Below are positions 15,448 to 23,225 of a stretch of 64,000 nucleotides of DNA, one piece after another. Position 1 is the first letter of the stretch, and each line of letters opens with the position of its first letter. The translations under genes were made by a program, and so were the position numbers. Origin of the DNA: Acidobacteriota bacterium (GTDB lineage Bacteria > Acidobacteriota > Terriglobia > 20CM-2-55-15); NCBI GenBank assembly GCA_022821145.1, contig JAJEEE010000067.1, positions 47,167-111,166 of the forward strand, written 5' to 3'. The notes under the pieces were generated by a model. That model searched no databases, was not told the DNA's origin, and worked only from the letters and a program-made list of their open reading frames with translations.

Positions 15448-16059
15448 TCAGGTGCGTCCGGCGCTCAGTCGCCGTAAACAGTCCATCGTGCGGCGCAGGC
15501 TGTCAGCCTGTGCGGCGGCGACGTCTGGCCTCCAGCGTTCGGTAGTGTACTCGATGAGGCGTGACGTGTACGCCGGACCCTCGATCCGGCGGCTCGCATC
15601 GCGTGGGACCAAGTCGCGAGCGATGTCCCGGCGGCGCGAGCGGCGAGCCAGGTTGACCATGGCCTGTTTGGGATGTTCCAGTGCCTCTGGGTCCGCCGGT
15701 ATGGCCTTCCGGGCGACCCCGATGAAGGTGGCCAATCGCTCCGCGTCCGCCATGAGCCACGCCTCGACGGCCTGCACTGCGAACCGGAAGCACATTCGTG
15801 GCGCCGGGTCCGGCAGCCATGCATTACGGACCGGCGGCGCACACTCGTCCTCAGCGTCCAGGTCGACGAGCACCAGCCACGGAGCATGGCGGGCCGCATT
15901 GTTGTAACCGGCGATACGTGTTCTCAGGAAGGGTTTGCCGTTTTTGCCGTAGACGTCACCCGGCGCGTGTCCGACGTGGCGTATCAGTCTTCGGACGACC
16001 GCTTCGTCAAGGATGCCTTCGACCGCGGCCGAAACAGTCACGACCGTCGACACGGTCAC
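15448..16059 (-). CDS. DUF4276 (TOPRIM-like) partner of AAA ATPase
   Basis: A 203-residue protein with GTG start overlapping the ATPase stop (GTGA). The N-terminus VVTVSAAVEGILDEAVVRRLI carries the acidic residue, and LVLVDLDAEDECAPPV carries the D-x-D of a TOPRIM-like nuclease core, as in DUF4276. VQAVEAWLMADAERLATFIG is the family's second signature. DUF4276 genes travel with AAA_21 ATPases in OLD/RloAB/PARIS-like abortive-infection pairs. Here the pair sits inside the larger helicase-methylase array and may be an embedded independent system. Confidence 0.8.
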   Translation of the reverse strand: MTVSTVVTVSAAVEGILDEAVVRRLIRHVGHAPGDVYGKNGKPFLRTRIAGYNNAARHAPWLVLVDLDAEDECAPPVRNAWLPDPAPRMCFRFAVQAVEAWLMADAERLATFIGVARKAIPADPEALEHPKQAMVNLARRSRRRDIARDLVPRDASRRIEGPAYTSRLIEYTTERWRPDVAAAQADSLRRTMDCLRRLSAGRT

Positions 16060-17213
16060 ATGTCCTCGAACATCGCGAGTTGCGAGGCGTTCTCCGGGCG
16101 GGTTTTCGGAATCGCGACGTCGGCGAGCGACAGTCCGCCTTCGAGCAATGCTCGGACCTCGAAGTTCGATCCGGCCGGCACGACGTCGGTCCCTTCAGCT
16201 CCTGGAATAAGCAGCATCGCCTCGTCGAGACCGATGCCGTCGTCGCGCAGCAGATCGGCGGAATGGGTGCTGACGAACACCTGCCGGCCGCTGCGGCGCT
16301 GCACACGTGCCAGCATCTGCGGCAGGACCCGCACGATCTCGGGATGCAGCGACAGTTCCGGTTCCTCTAGCAGCAACGGGCCGCCCTTGTCCATGGCCGC
16401 CCAGAGCAGTCCCATGAGCCGCAACGTTCCATCCGAGAACTGTTCCTCGTTCTGCCACGCCCCCTGCCGACGCCAGTGTTGGTACTTACCCCGCAGGTGC
16501 GGTGTGCCTCGGGCGTCGCGCCAGAGTTCGATCTGCTGGAGCTGCGGGACGGCGACTTTCAGGGCGCGTTGGATGCGGCCGAGCCGTGCGGTCCTCGTGC
16601 GCTCCGACGTGTCCGCGATCTGTTCCAGAAAATCGCCGCCGAACGGATCGTTCGTTCGGCCGACGGACCGATCAGGTTCGCGGACGAGCTGCGGAACCAG
16701 GTGCAGATAGCGAATCGAACCGAAGAAGACTGCCAAGTCCCGGAACGGTTGATTCACGTTGACCTGTTCCATGTACGTCTGGGTCAACCGTTCGGGATCG
16801 GCCTCGTCCTCCTTGTTGGGTCTCTGAACCAGCGCCAGCCCGTCACGGATGACGCGCTCCGTGCGGATGCGGGGGCGCCGCTGGTTGTCCTGGTGGAATG
16901 CGATCTCGTAACTCCATTTCGCGCCACCGGTTTCGTCTTCCAGGTCGACCGCGATTTCCACGCCGGGATACCGGCGGGCCGCCAGGCAACGAATCCCGCT
17001 GACGCCTCCGCGGCGGGGGTGGAGAACGGCTTCCCGGAAGCCACTTCCGGACTGCGCGATGTCACGGAGAAACCGGAAGGCATCCAGAAAGTTGGACTTG
17101 CCCGAGGCGTTCGCTCCCACCAGGAACAGGCGGTCCCGGACTTCTACGTCTACCTGCAGAAAGTTCTTCCAGTTTCGCAGGCGCAACCGTCGAAACCGCA
17201 GATCCTTGCTCAT
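16056..17213 (-). CDS. AAA_21/AAA_15 family SMC-like ATPase (OLD/PARIS-like)
   Basis: A 385-residue ABC-type ATPase. The N-terminus (LRFRRLRLRNWKNFLQVDVEV) and Walker A in LFLVGANASGKSNFLDAFRF (about 29-48) are RecF/OLD-like. The signature motif is QFSDGTLRLMGLL, Walker B is GPLLLEEPELSLHPEIV, and the switch His is in VFVSTHSADLLRDDG. It is coupled by a 4 bp overlap to the DUF4276 TOPRIM-like gene. In related pairs the ATPase senses phage proteins and activates the nuclease partner. It is 16 bp downstream of the helicase gene. Confidence 0.88.
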   Translation of the reverse strand: MSKDLRFRRLRLRNWKNFLQVDVEVRDRLFLVGANASGKSNFLDAFRFLRDIAQSGSGFREAVLHPRRGGVSGIRCLAARRYPGVEIAVDLEDETGGAKWSYEIAFHQDNQRRPRIRTERVIRDGLALVQRPNKEDEADPERLTQTYMEQVNVNQPFRDLAVFFGSIRYLHLVPQLVREPDRSVGRTNDPFGGDFLEQIADTSERTRTARLGRIQRALKVAVPQLQQIELWRDARGTPHLRGKYQHWRRQGAWQNEEQFSDGTLRLMGLLWAAMDKGGPLLLEEPELSLHPEIVRVLPQMLARVQRRSGRQVFVSTHSADLLRDDGIGLDEAMLLIPGAEGTDVVPAGSNFEVRALLEGGLSLADVAIPKTRPENASQLAMFEDM

Positions 17214-17229
17214 CGGCCCTCCGGCGGAG

Positions 17230-20200
17230 TCATGTCGACGCTCCCGGTTCAGGCGCTGGCTGCGTCAAGTCCCTCACGTTCATCCAATAGTGCTGAACCG
17301 CGGTGACCTCGTGCCACGGAAATCGGGCCGGGTTCTTGATGGGCGCCTGGAGTCGCGGGTCGTCCGCGCATTGGGTGACCACGTAGAGCCAGTAGCAGTC
17401 GGGCCGGTCCTCGGCCACGCGGCGTTCGTTCGGGGTCAACAGGATGCTTCCGGTTGCCCCGGCAAGGCCCTTCACTTCGATCAGCCGCAATTCGCCCGAC
17501 TCCAGGTCGAGGCTGGTCACGTCGTAGCCCAGGTTCTTCTCATGGACGTCATAGACTTGGCGTCCCAGCGCCGCCTCGTGCTCCATCACGACCCGCATGG
17601 CCGTCATCTCCGTTTCGGGGTGCGGGCGCATCCGCCTGACGTCCGTCGTGACACCTTCAGGGTAGGGCAGGACCAGCAAGCTGGCCAGCCGCTCCACGCC
17701 CTGCAGGGTGACGGCGCGCTGGCGCTTGAGTTCCTCGCGCCGGCGCTCGCGCCGCGCCAGGGCCTCTGCGTGGCGGGCCTCCGCCTGAGCCATGCGGCCT
17801 TCGGCGCCGGTGACCTCTTTCTCCAGCTCTTCGGCGGCGCGTCCGATCTCCTGGTCGATGCGTTGCAGCAGCTCGGTCAGCGACATCTCCACATGCTCGC
17901 CGATACGCTCGACCTCGTCCAGACGCTCTCGGCGAACTTCGTCGATGAATTCCGTCAAGGCGTTTTCGGTAAGCCAGCCCACCGGTTCCGGATGCGTCGC
18001 GACGCTCGGCGTTTCCTCCGGCGCGGCCGCGGGTTTCAGGTCACCGAGCACGTCCGGTTCCAGAAGTCGCGGCGAGCCGTTAGTCGGCAGTTCGACGGTG
18101 AACAGCCGTTCGCGGATGACGTGATCGAGGCCGTCCACGGCCTGCGCGCGGAAGAAATCGAGGCGCGCCGGGGCTTCGTGCGCCAGCGAGTGGAAGCATG
18201 CCCCTCGAGCGAACGCCTCGCGTCCCAGATCGAGGCTGTGCCGGCGCAGGGCTTCGAACAACGGGTGGCCGGGCGTGACCCACTCCAGGTTGTTGCTCTC
18301 GGCGGTTTCGCGGTCCGTCGACAGCCGCGGGTATCGCGCCGCCAGTTCCGGGAGCTTCCAGTCCGGTTGGCGTTCGTAGCCTTTCAGCGCGACGGGAGTC
18401 CGGCCGGGCTCGAACGCGTGGACCAGATTGTTCAACGGTTTCAGCGGCAGAGCCGCGCTGCGGGCGGTTTCCTTCATGAACCGGGCGATCGTTTCGGGCA
18501 CGACGCGCCGCTCCTGGGCGCGTGCGCGGCGCTCGACGAGCATTTCGAGGTTGAGCTTCTTGGAGGCCAGACCTTCGAGCGCTGTCCGGCAAATGGCGCG
18601 AAAATGGTCTTCGTCCACGTCCCGCAGAATCCGTTCCTCCAGGTCGGCTTCTCCGAGCTTGCCGGCGTAATAGTCCCGCAGCACGCGTTCCACGTGGGCG
18701 GAGGGCAGCACCTCGCCCACCACATTGAAGACGGCGTCGTCGTCCAGGGCGTCGCGGATCTCCTGGAGCTTGTCCAGGAGCCGCTCGAGCACCCGGCCTT
18801 CGATGGTGTTGGCGGCCACGAAGTTGAAGATCAGGCAGTCGCGCCTCTGTCCGTACCGGTGAATCCGCCCCATGCGTTGCTCCAACCGGTTCGGGTTCCA
18901 CGGGATGTCGTAGTTGAACAGGATGTGGCAACACTGCAGGTTGATCCCTTCGCCCGCGGCCTCGGTGGCGACCAGGACCTGGATGGCGCCCTCGCGGAAC
19001 TGCTGTTCGGCGTAGAGGCGGCTTCCGGGTTCGTCGCGGGAGCCCGATTTCATGCTGCCGTGGATGCAGCCGACGCTGAACCCCCAGTCGTTCAAGTGAT
19101 TCATCAGGTGCTGGAGCGTGTCCCTGAACTCGGTGAAGATCAGCAGGCGTTGGTCGGGCCGGTCGAAGAAACCTTCCTTCTGCATGATCTCTTGCAGATG
19201 CCACAGCTTGGCCTCGCCGCCGGAGCCTTCGACGGCTTTCGCCTCTTCGGCCAGCTCCAGCAACTCGGCGATCTCTTCGCGCACCTGGTCGGCGTTTCCG
19301 GCCAGCGTGATCGCTTCCAGCAACTCCTCCAAACGTTCGCGCTCGGCGTCCTCGAGTTCGTCCAACTCGTCCATGTCGGGAAGATCCGGCATCGGCGTCC
19401 GCGCCAGGTGTTGCGCGCGCTTCAGGCCCTCTTCGAGGCGCTTGGCGCGGTTCTCCAGCGAACGCCGCATGGCGTAGACACTCGATGCGAGGCGCCTCTG
19501 GTACAGCGACATCAGGAACCCGACGGCGCGGGCGCGGGGGTCGTCGCCCGCTTCCGCGGCGCGGGCGCACTGGCGTTTCACCAGTCGCGTGATCTTCTGG
19601 TAGAGGTCGAATTCGGCGTTGTCGATCGAAAAGCTGGCCGTGCGCGGAATCCGTTTCGTGAAGACCGGCTTCGCGGCCCACGCGCCGTCTTCCTGACGCT
19701 CCGGGAAATAGACCATCGCTTCCTTGGTGCGCCGCAGGTAGAAGGGCGCCCGTCGCCGGTCCATGGCCTCTCGGATTGACTGCACGTCGGCGTACGCGTC
19801 GCGGTCGAGCAGTTGCAGGAACAACGTGAAGTTGTCGGGGTCGCCCTTGTGCGGCGTGGCGGTCAGCAGCAGCACGTGATCGGCGCTGTCGCGCAACAGC
19901 TCGCCCAAACGGTAGCGCTGGCTCTTGTGAGTTTCGTCGCGGGCCGACATGCGGTGGGCCTCGTCCACGATGACCAGGTCCCAGTGCACCTGCCGGAGGC
20001 CTGGAAGAACATCGGTCCGCTTCGCGAGATCCAGGGAGGTGATGGTCTGTTTCTGCTCCAGCCACTGGTTGACGCCGAACTGATCGCGGATGTCCCGGCC
20101 CTTGAGCACAAGGAACTTCTCGTCGAACTTCTCCTTCAGCTCGCGCTGCCACTGAAACGAGAGATTGGCCGGGCAGACGACGAGAACGCGTTCGATCAGG

Positions 20201-20646
20201 CCGCGCAGCTTGAGCTCGCGGATCAGGAGGCCCGCCATGATGGTCTTGCCGGCTCCCGCGTCGTCGGCCAGGAGGAAACGGACGCTCGGCAGCTTGAGGA
20301 GGTGGTCGTAGACGGCTTCGAGCTGATGCGGCAGCGGGTCGACGCGCGAGATCGAGAGCCCGAAGTACGGGTCGAATTCGTAGGCGATGCCCAGGGAATA
20401 GGCCTGAATCCCGAGGCGAAGGAGTCGGCCATCGCCGTCGTAGGAGAGGACGGAGTCGGCGATGTTCAGGTTCACGATGTCGTCTGCCGTCAGCGTAACC
20501 CGGCGGAACCGTCCGGACTGCTGCCCGACGAGGCCGGCAACCCAGACCCCGGAACCGTTCGAGCGCACAGTCTCGACCCGCATCGGCTCGCTAAACAGCG
20601 TTCCGGTCAGGACTTGTCCTTCATGAATTGGCTCTTCAGCGGCCAA
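17230..20646 (-). CDS. SNF2-type helicase with C-terminal DUF3883 domain (DrmD-like)
   Basis: A 1138-residue superfamily 2 ATPase. Motifs in order: DPLPHQLEAVYDHLL, Walker A DDAGAGKTIMAGLL, DEAH in LVIVDEAHRMSA, LLLTATPHKGD, then the C-terminal RecA lobe (LLIFTEFRDTLQHLM, QVLVATEAAGEGINLQCC, QRMGRIHRYGQRRDC). A long helical insert covers about residues 370-480. The end (HEKNLGYDVTSLDLESGELR, LIEVKGLAGATGSILLTPNE) is a DUF3883 domain with a PD-(D/E)xK-like E-x-K. It is the first gene of the array and resembles the DISARM class 1 helicase DrmD. It should translocate on invading DNA. Confidence 0.88.
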   Translation of the reverse strand: MAAEEPIHEGQVLTGTLFSEPMRVETVRSNGSGVWVAGLVGQQSGRFRRVTLTADDIVNLNIADSVLSYDGDGRLLRLGIQAYSLGIAYEFDPYFGLSISRVDPLPHQLEAVYDHLLKLPSVRFLLADDAGAGKTIMAGLLIRELKLRGLIERVLVVCPANLSFQWQRELKEKFDEKFLVLKGRDIRDQFGVNQWLEQKQTITSLDLAKRTDVLPGLRQVHWDLVIVDEAHRMSARDETHKSQRYRLGELLRDSADHVLLLTATPHKGDPDNFTLFLQLLDRDAYADVQSIREAMDRRRAPFYLRRTKEAMVYFPERQEDGAWAAKPVFTKRIPRTASFSIDNAEFDLYQKITRLVKRQCARAAEAGDDPRARAVGFLMSLYQRRLASSVYAMRRSLENRAKRLEEGLKRAQHLARTPMPDLPDMDELDELEDAERERLEELLEAITLAGNADQVREEIAELLELAEEAKAVEGSGGEAKLWHLQEIMQKEGFFDRPDQRLLIFTEFRDTLQHLMNHLNDWGFSVGCIHGSMKSGSRDEPGSRLYAEQQFREGAIQVLVATEAAGEGINLQCCHILFNYDIPWNPNRLEQRMGRIHRYGQRRDCLIFNFVAANTIEGRVLERLLDKLQEIRDALDDDAVFNVVGEVLPSAHVERVLRDYYAGKLGEADLEERILRDVDEDHFRAICRTALEGLASKKLNLEMLVERRARAQERRVVPETIARFMKETARSAALPLKPLNNLVHAFEPGRTPVALKGYERQPDWKLPELAARYPRLSTDRETAESNNLEWVTPGHPLFEALRRHSLDLGREAFARGACFHSLAHEAPARLDFFRAQAVDGLDHVIRERLFTVELPTNGSPRLLEPDVLGDLKPAAAPEETPSVATHPEPVGWLTENALTEFIDEVRRERLDEVERIGEHVEMSLTELLQRIDQEIGRAAEELEKEVTGAEGRMAQAEARHAEALARRERRREELKRQRAVTLQGVERLASLLVLPYPEGVTTDVRRMRPHPETEMTAMRVVMEHEAALGRQVYDVHEKNLGYDVTSLDLESGELRLIEVKGLAGATGSILLTPNERRVAEDRPDCYWLYVVTQCADDPRLQAPIKNPARFPWHEVTAVQHYWMNVRDLTQPAPEPGAST

Positions 20647-20999
20647 AGAAAAGCTCCCGCGTCTCGATCATTCCTTGGGGATTATATGCGCGTGGCGCGT
20701 GGCGCGTCCGCATGGTATTAGCCGGAAAAGCAACCCAACTTTGACCTTGACGTCGGCCGACAAGTGGAAATATGTGTCGCTCAGGTCTGGGCGGAACCCA
20801 CGGCCTAACCAGTGGGCCAAGGCGAGCCGTCTGGGCGACGCGTGTCTGGGGTGAGGCAATATCCGGGCACCTTGATGATTTCGAAACACTCATCGGTGGG
20901 TTGGGCTCTGATCACAGTGACGGCGTCATGGTACATGGTACATATTCACATCGTCCCGACTTGATCCATGGTTGTACGGTTTGCCTAAGGCGATTCGAG
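20647..20999 (-). promoter_or_regulatory. Gene-free spacer upstream of the helicase operon
   Basis: This 353 bp stretch lies between the end of the CBASS operon and the start of the helicase gene, both on the minus strand, so it should hold the promoter of the defence array. I see three tandem 7-bp units (GCGCGTG, GCGCGTG, GCGCGTC) at 20688-20708, close to the helicase start. A doubled ATGGTAC occurs at about 20929-20942. No convincing -35/-10 pair or protein-coding frame was recognised. GC content shifts here from the array toward the AT-richer CBASS block. Confidence 0.4.
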
Positions 21000-21695
21000 T
21001 TACGTAACCAAATCATTCCTCAATCCGTCCAATACGTCTCGAAATCCGATTTCGTAGTCCCTATTCAACGTCGCGTAGCGCCAAAAAACGAGATCGACAA
21101 CCGACACCGATTCGCCGACGGCCTCCGCCACCTTGGTGCACAAGTCCAATGGTGAATCGTGCCCAGCGACGCGAGCCATTCGAACCAAATGCCGATCGGG
21201 TTTTACGACTTGGAGGCCGAGATTTTTCGCAAGATGGTACGATGTCACAGGCCCGATATACGGCAACTCTTGAAGATAATCGAGACCCCGTGACCGGATT
21301 CTCATCTTAACGAAATCGATTCCCTCGCTAGCAACAAGCCACACTATCTTCGCTATCGCGTCGATCTTCCGACGATTGCCGAAAACCGAAATCGCCCTCT
21401 CTTGACAAACCAAACCACTGTCGGCAATTTCCCGCGCGCTACGCCAATCAAGAAACGCGTGGCTCACTGCTCCAAATCGCTGTCGTACAACCGATTCTCG
21501 AAACCCGGACGAAAGGACGACCCAAGCTGCTTCGCGGAGAAAGTCACTCTCGGTCGCCTCTTCGAAGTCTAACTCGGCCTGCCATTCGATTTCCCAATCA
21601 TACCCCGCACGGATTACCACGTCCTTCAGATCGAAATAAGCTGATACTAGATTCCTAGACTCAACGGTTCCGGTCCTGATCGCCTTCGTCGGCAA
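21000..21695 (-). CDS. OGG-like HhH-GPD protein of type IV CBASS
   Basis: A 231-residue protein of the HhH-GPD superfamily. It starts with TTG at 21695, which is well supported by AAAGGAGGT about 7 bp upstream, inside the end of the effector gene. The helix-hairpin-helix is LQELPYIGPVTSYHLAKNLG at residues 141-160, followed by KPDRHLVRMA with the catalytic-type Asp. The position where OGG1 has its Schiff-base Lys carries Val/Thr, so it may be monofunctional or act without lyase chemistry. OGG-like genes are a defining accessory of type IV CBASS; their exact job is unsettled. It is the last gene of the five-gene operon. Confidence 0.85.
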   Translation of the reverse strand: MPTKAIRTGTVESRNLVSAYFDLKDVVIRAGYDWEIEWQAELDFEEATESDFLREAAWVVLSSGFRESVVRQRFGAVSHAFLDWRSAREIADSGLVCQERAISVFGNRRKIDAIAKIVWLVASEGIDFVKMRIRSRGLDYLQELPYIGPVTSYHLAKNLGLQVVKPDRHLVRMARVAGHDSPLDLCTKVAEAVGESVSVVDLVFWRYATLNRDYEIGFRDVLDGLRNDLVT

Positions 21696-22290
21696 GGTCC
21701 ACCTCCTTTCGTTTCAAGACTTTCCGGACTCCTTCCAACCGGAGCTGCAAACACAAGAACCACCGCGGGACCTTAGGGTTATGGCTGATCGCTTGGCTCA
21801 GAAGCCGTTTGAATTGATGACGCGCCTTCAACTTCACAAAGTGACGCTCCGGTATTGTGGGCAACATTGCGACCGTCTTGTCATATTCGGTCGTCAATCC
21901 CGTCTGCACACTCGAATCTCCGCCCGGAGATCCAGTAAACGCCTTTCGATACCGAGCCTTCAGACCTGCCAATTGCGCTGCGGCATTTGCGTGTCTCGAC
22001 CCGACCACCTTCCAATCCACTCTGAACTCTGCGATTGACAGAGTCAATGCGATGACTGCTGAGTATCCTAGGAGAAATCGCGTTATGGTAGGACCATAAC
22101 CAAAGGCGAGTAGCGTGTCGTCGCCGACAAACGCGAATACGGAAAGAAATAATGACACGGCGATCTGAAAAGTATTTAGCCAAAAGGCGCGTCCTTGGTA
22201 CCGATCGCGAAGCGACGAGTGCATCGACAATAACTGATCGACGAGTTCATATTGCCTCTGGTTTTCATCGGCGGTGGTGCTTTGTCGCAT
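21661..22290 (-). CDS. Two-TM SLATT-like CBASS effector
   Basis: A 209-residue membrane protein from the ATG at 22290. A GTG three codons earlier (22299) is also possible, since both follow the CD-NTase stop directly. An N-terminal helix (QYELVDQLLSMHSSLRDRYQG) precedes TM1 (FWLNTFQIAVSLFLSVFAF), TM2 (RFLLGYSAVIALTLSIAEF) and a long C-terminal cytosolic helical region. This matches the SLATT layout of two membrane helices plus cytoplasmic helices, used as pore-forming effectors in CBASS and related systems. On infection the nucleotide signal should open it and kill the cell. It overlaps the OGG gene by 35 bp. Confidence 0.8.
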   Translation of the reverse strand: MRQSTTADENQRQYELVDQLLSMHSSLRDRYQGRAFWLNTFQIAVSLFLSVFAFVGDDTLLAFGYGPTITRFLLGYSAVIALTLSIAEFRVDWKVVGSRHANAAAQLAGLKARYRKAFTGSPGGDSSVQTGLTTEYDKTVAMLPTIPERHFVKLKARHQFKRLLSQAISHNPKVPRWFLCLQLRLEGVRKVLKRKEVDLADEGDQDRNR

Positions 22291-22301
22291 TTTGGTCACG
22301 C

Positions 22302-23225
22302 TTAGTCGACAATTTCCTTCCAACGGTCAAGCGACAGGGCGCCATCAGCGTTTCGAATCCGACGCGCGATGCGGGAAAGCGTATGGGCAACGACTCGACG
22401 CTCAACACTGTTAGCCGGACCGAGGTATTGATCAACATTCACAGATTGGCCGCTGGAGTCCTTGATGGGTGTGGCCACTTGTGAAGGGGCGTTCTCAAAA
22501 AAATAGCGCAACATCGACTTCAACGTCTTGGGTCCGTCGTATCGACGGAAGACTCTAATGGCGACGGCTTCCGTGTGGTAGCCGGACAGCTGACGATCTC
22601 GTGGTAGCGAGGAAATTATGGACTTTATTAGTTTTATACACGGAACCAGCTTCCCACCGACGCGTCGATTCGCTTTGGTCAATGCCTTGGCGAATTTGTC
22701 TGGATCGATTTGTGACCAATTGCGTCCGTTGTCTCGGGCAATCGCGAACCGCTCGCCACGTCGCAAAGCCGGCAGTAGCTGAATGGCCGTATCGTCAACA
22801 GTAACGGTGACTGCCAACGTGCCTTCGTGGATCGCATCTGCGCCATATTGTCGGCGGAGACGATCCGCGAGGAACGACTTGACAGCGTTGGGGCTCTCGT
22901 CCGCCAGTTCGGTGTCGTTGAGCAAGACGAGGGCGTCCACGTCGCTTATTCCATCGACGTAAGTGTGTTTCGAGATAGAACCTCCAAACAGCAAGGTGAT
23001 CGTACCGTCGATGTCGTCTTCTAAGGCCGCCGTAACCTGATCGAAGAATACTTGGGTTCGTTCAACGTCGCGATCATTGAAGCCTGCGAGCAGCGACGAG
23101 AGATGTCTGCCGACGCTGGTCTCGAAGGTGTCGTCGCGACTTCGATCCTCGGCCTGTCGAATTCGCCTTATCAAGTCCTCCGATGTAACGTCATTGGGGA
23201 AATAGCCGCCACCCGAGCCTCCCAT
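22302..23225 (-). CDS. CD-NTase (cGAS/DncV-like nucleotidyltransferase) of type IV CBASS
   Basis: A 307-residue nucleotidyltransferase. I prefer the ATG at 23225 to the GTG three bases upstream, because GGGGAGG lies 5 bp before it and because it gives MGGSGGGYFPND, so Met removal would expose Gly. The catalytic core is LLFGGSISKHTYVDGISDVD at 78-97, with G-S at 82-83 and the D-x-D at 95-97. The third acidic position reads IQLLPAL, with Gln where many CD-NTases have Asp. It overlaps the TGT stop as TGATG. It should make an oligonucleotide second messenger for the membrane effector encoded next. Confidence 0.9.
   Translation of the reverse strand: MGGSGGGYFPNDVTSEDLIRRIRQAEDRSRDDTFETSVGRHLSSLLAGFNDRDVERTQVFFDQVTAALEDDIDGTITLLFGGSISKHTYVDGISDVDALVLLNDTELADESPNAVKSFLADRLRRQYGADAIHEGTLAVTVTVDDTAIQLLPALRRGERFAIARDNGRNWSQIDPDKFAKALTKANRRVGGKLVPCIKLIKSIISSLPRDRQLSGYHTEAVAIRVFRRYDGPKTLKSMLRYFFENAPSQVATPIKDSSGQSVNVDQYLGPANSVERRVVAHTLSRIARRIRNADGALSLDRWKEIVD

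Noticed and set aside
17059..19779. 906-codon plus-strand open frame
   Set aside because: It lies antisense to the SNF2 helicase gene, has biased composition (Gln, Val, His, Leu) and no motif. It is a high-GC mirror frame.
20688..20708. Three tandem 7-bp units GCGCGTG/GCGCGTC as an operator or CRISPR-like repeat
   Set aside because: Too short and without spacers. It may be simple slippage in GC-rich DNA. No CRISPR array or cas gene was found in the window.
20636..20893. Small minus-strand frames upstream of the helicase
   Set aside because: No Shine-Dalgarno, no recognisable motif and atypical composition; more likely the promoter region.
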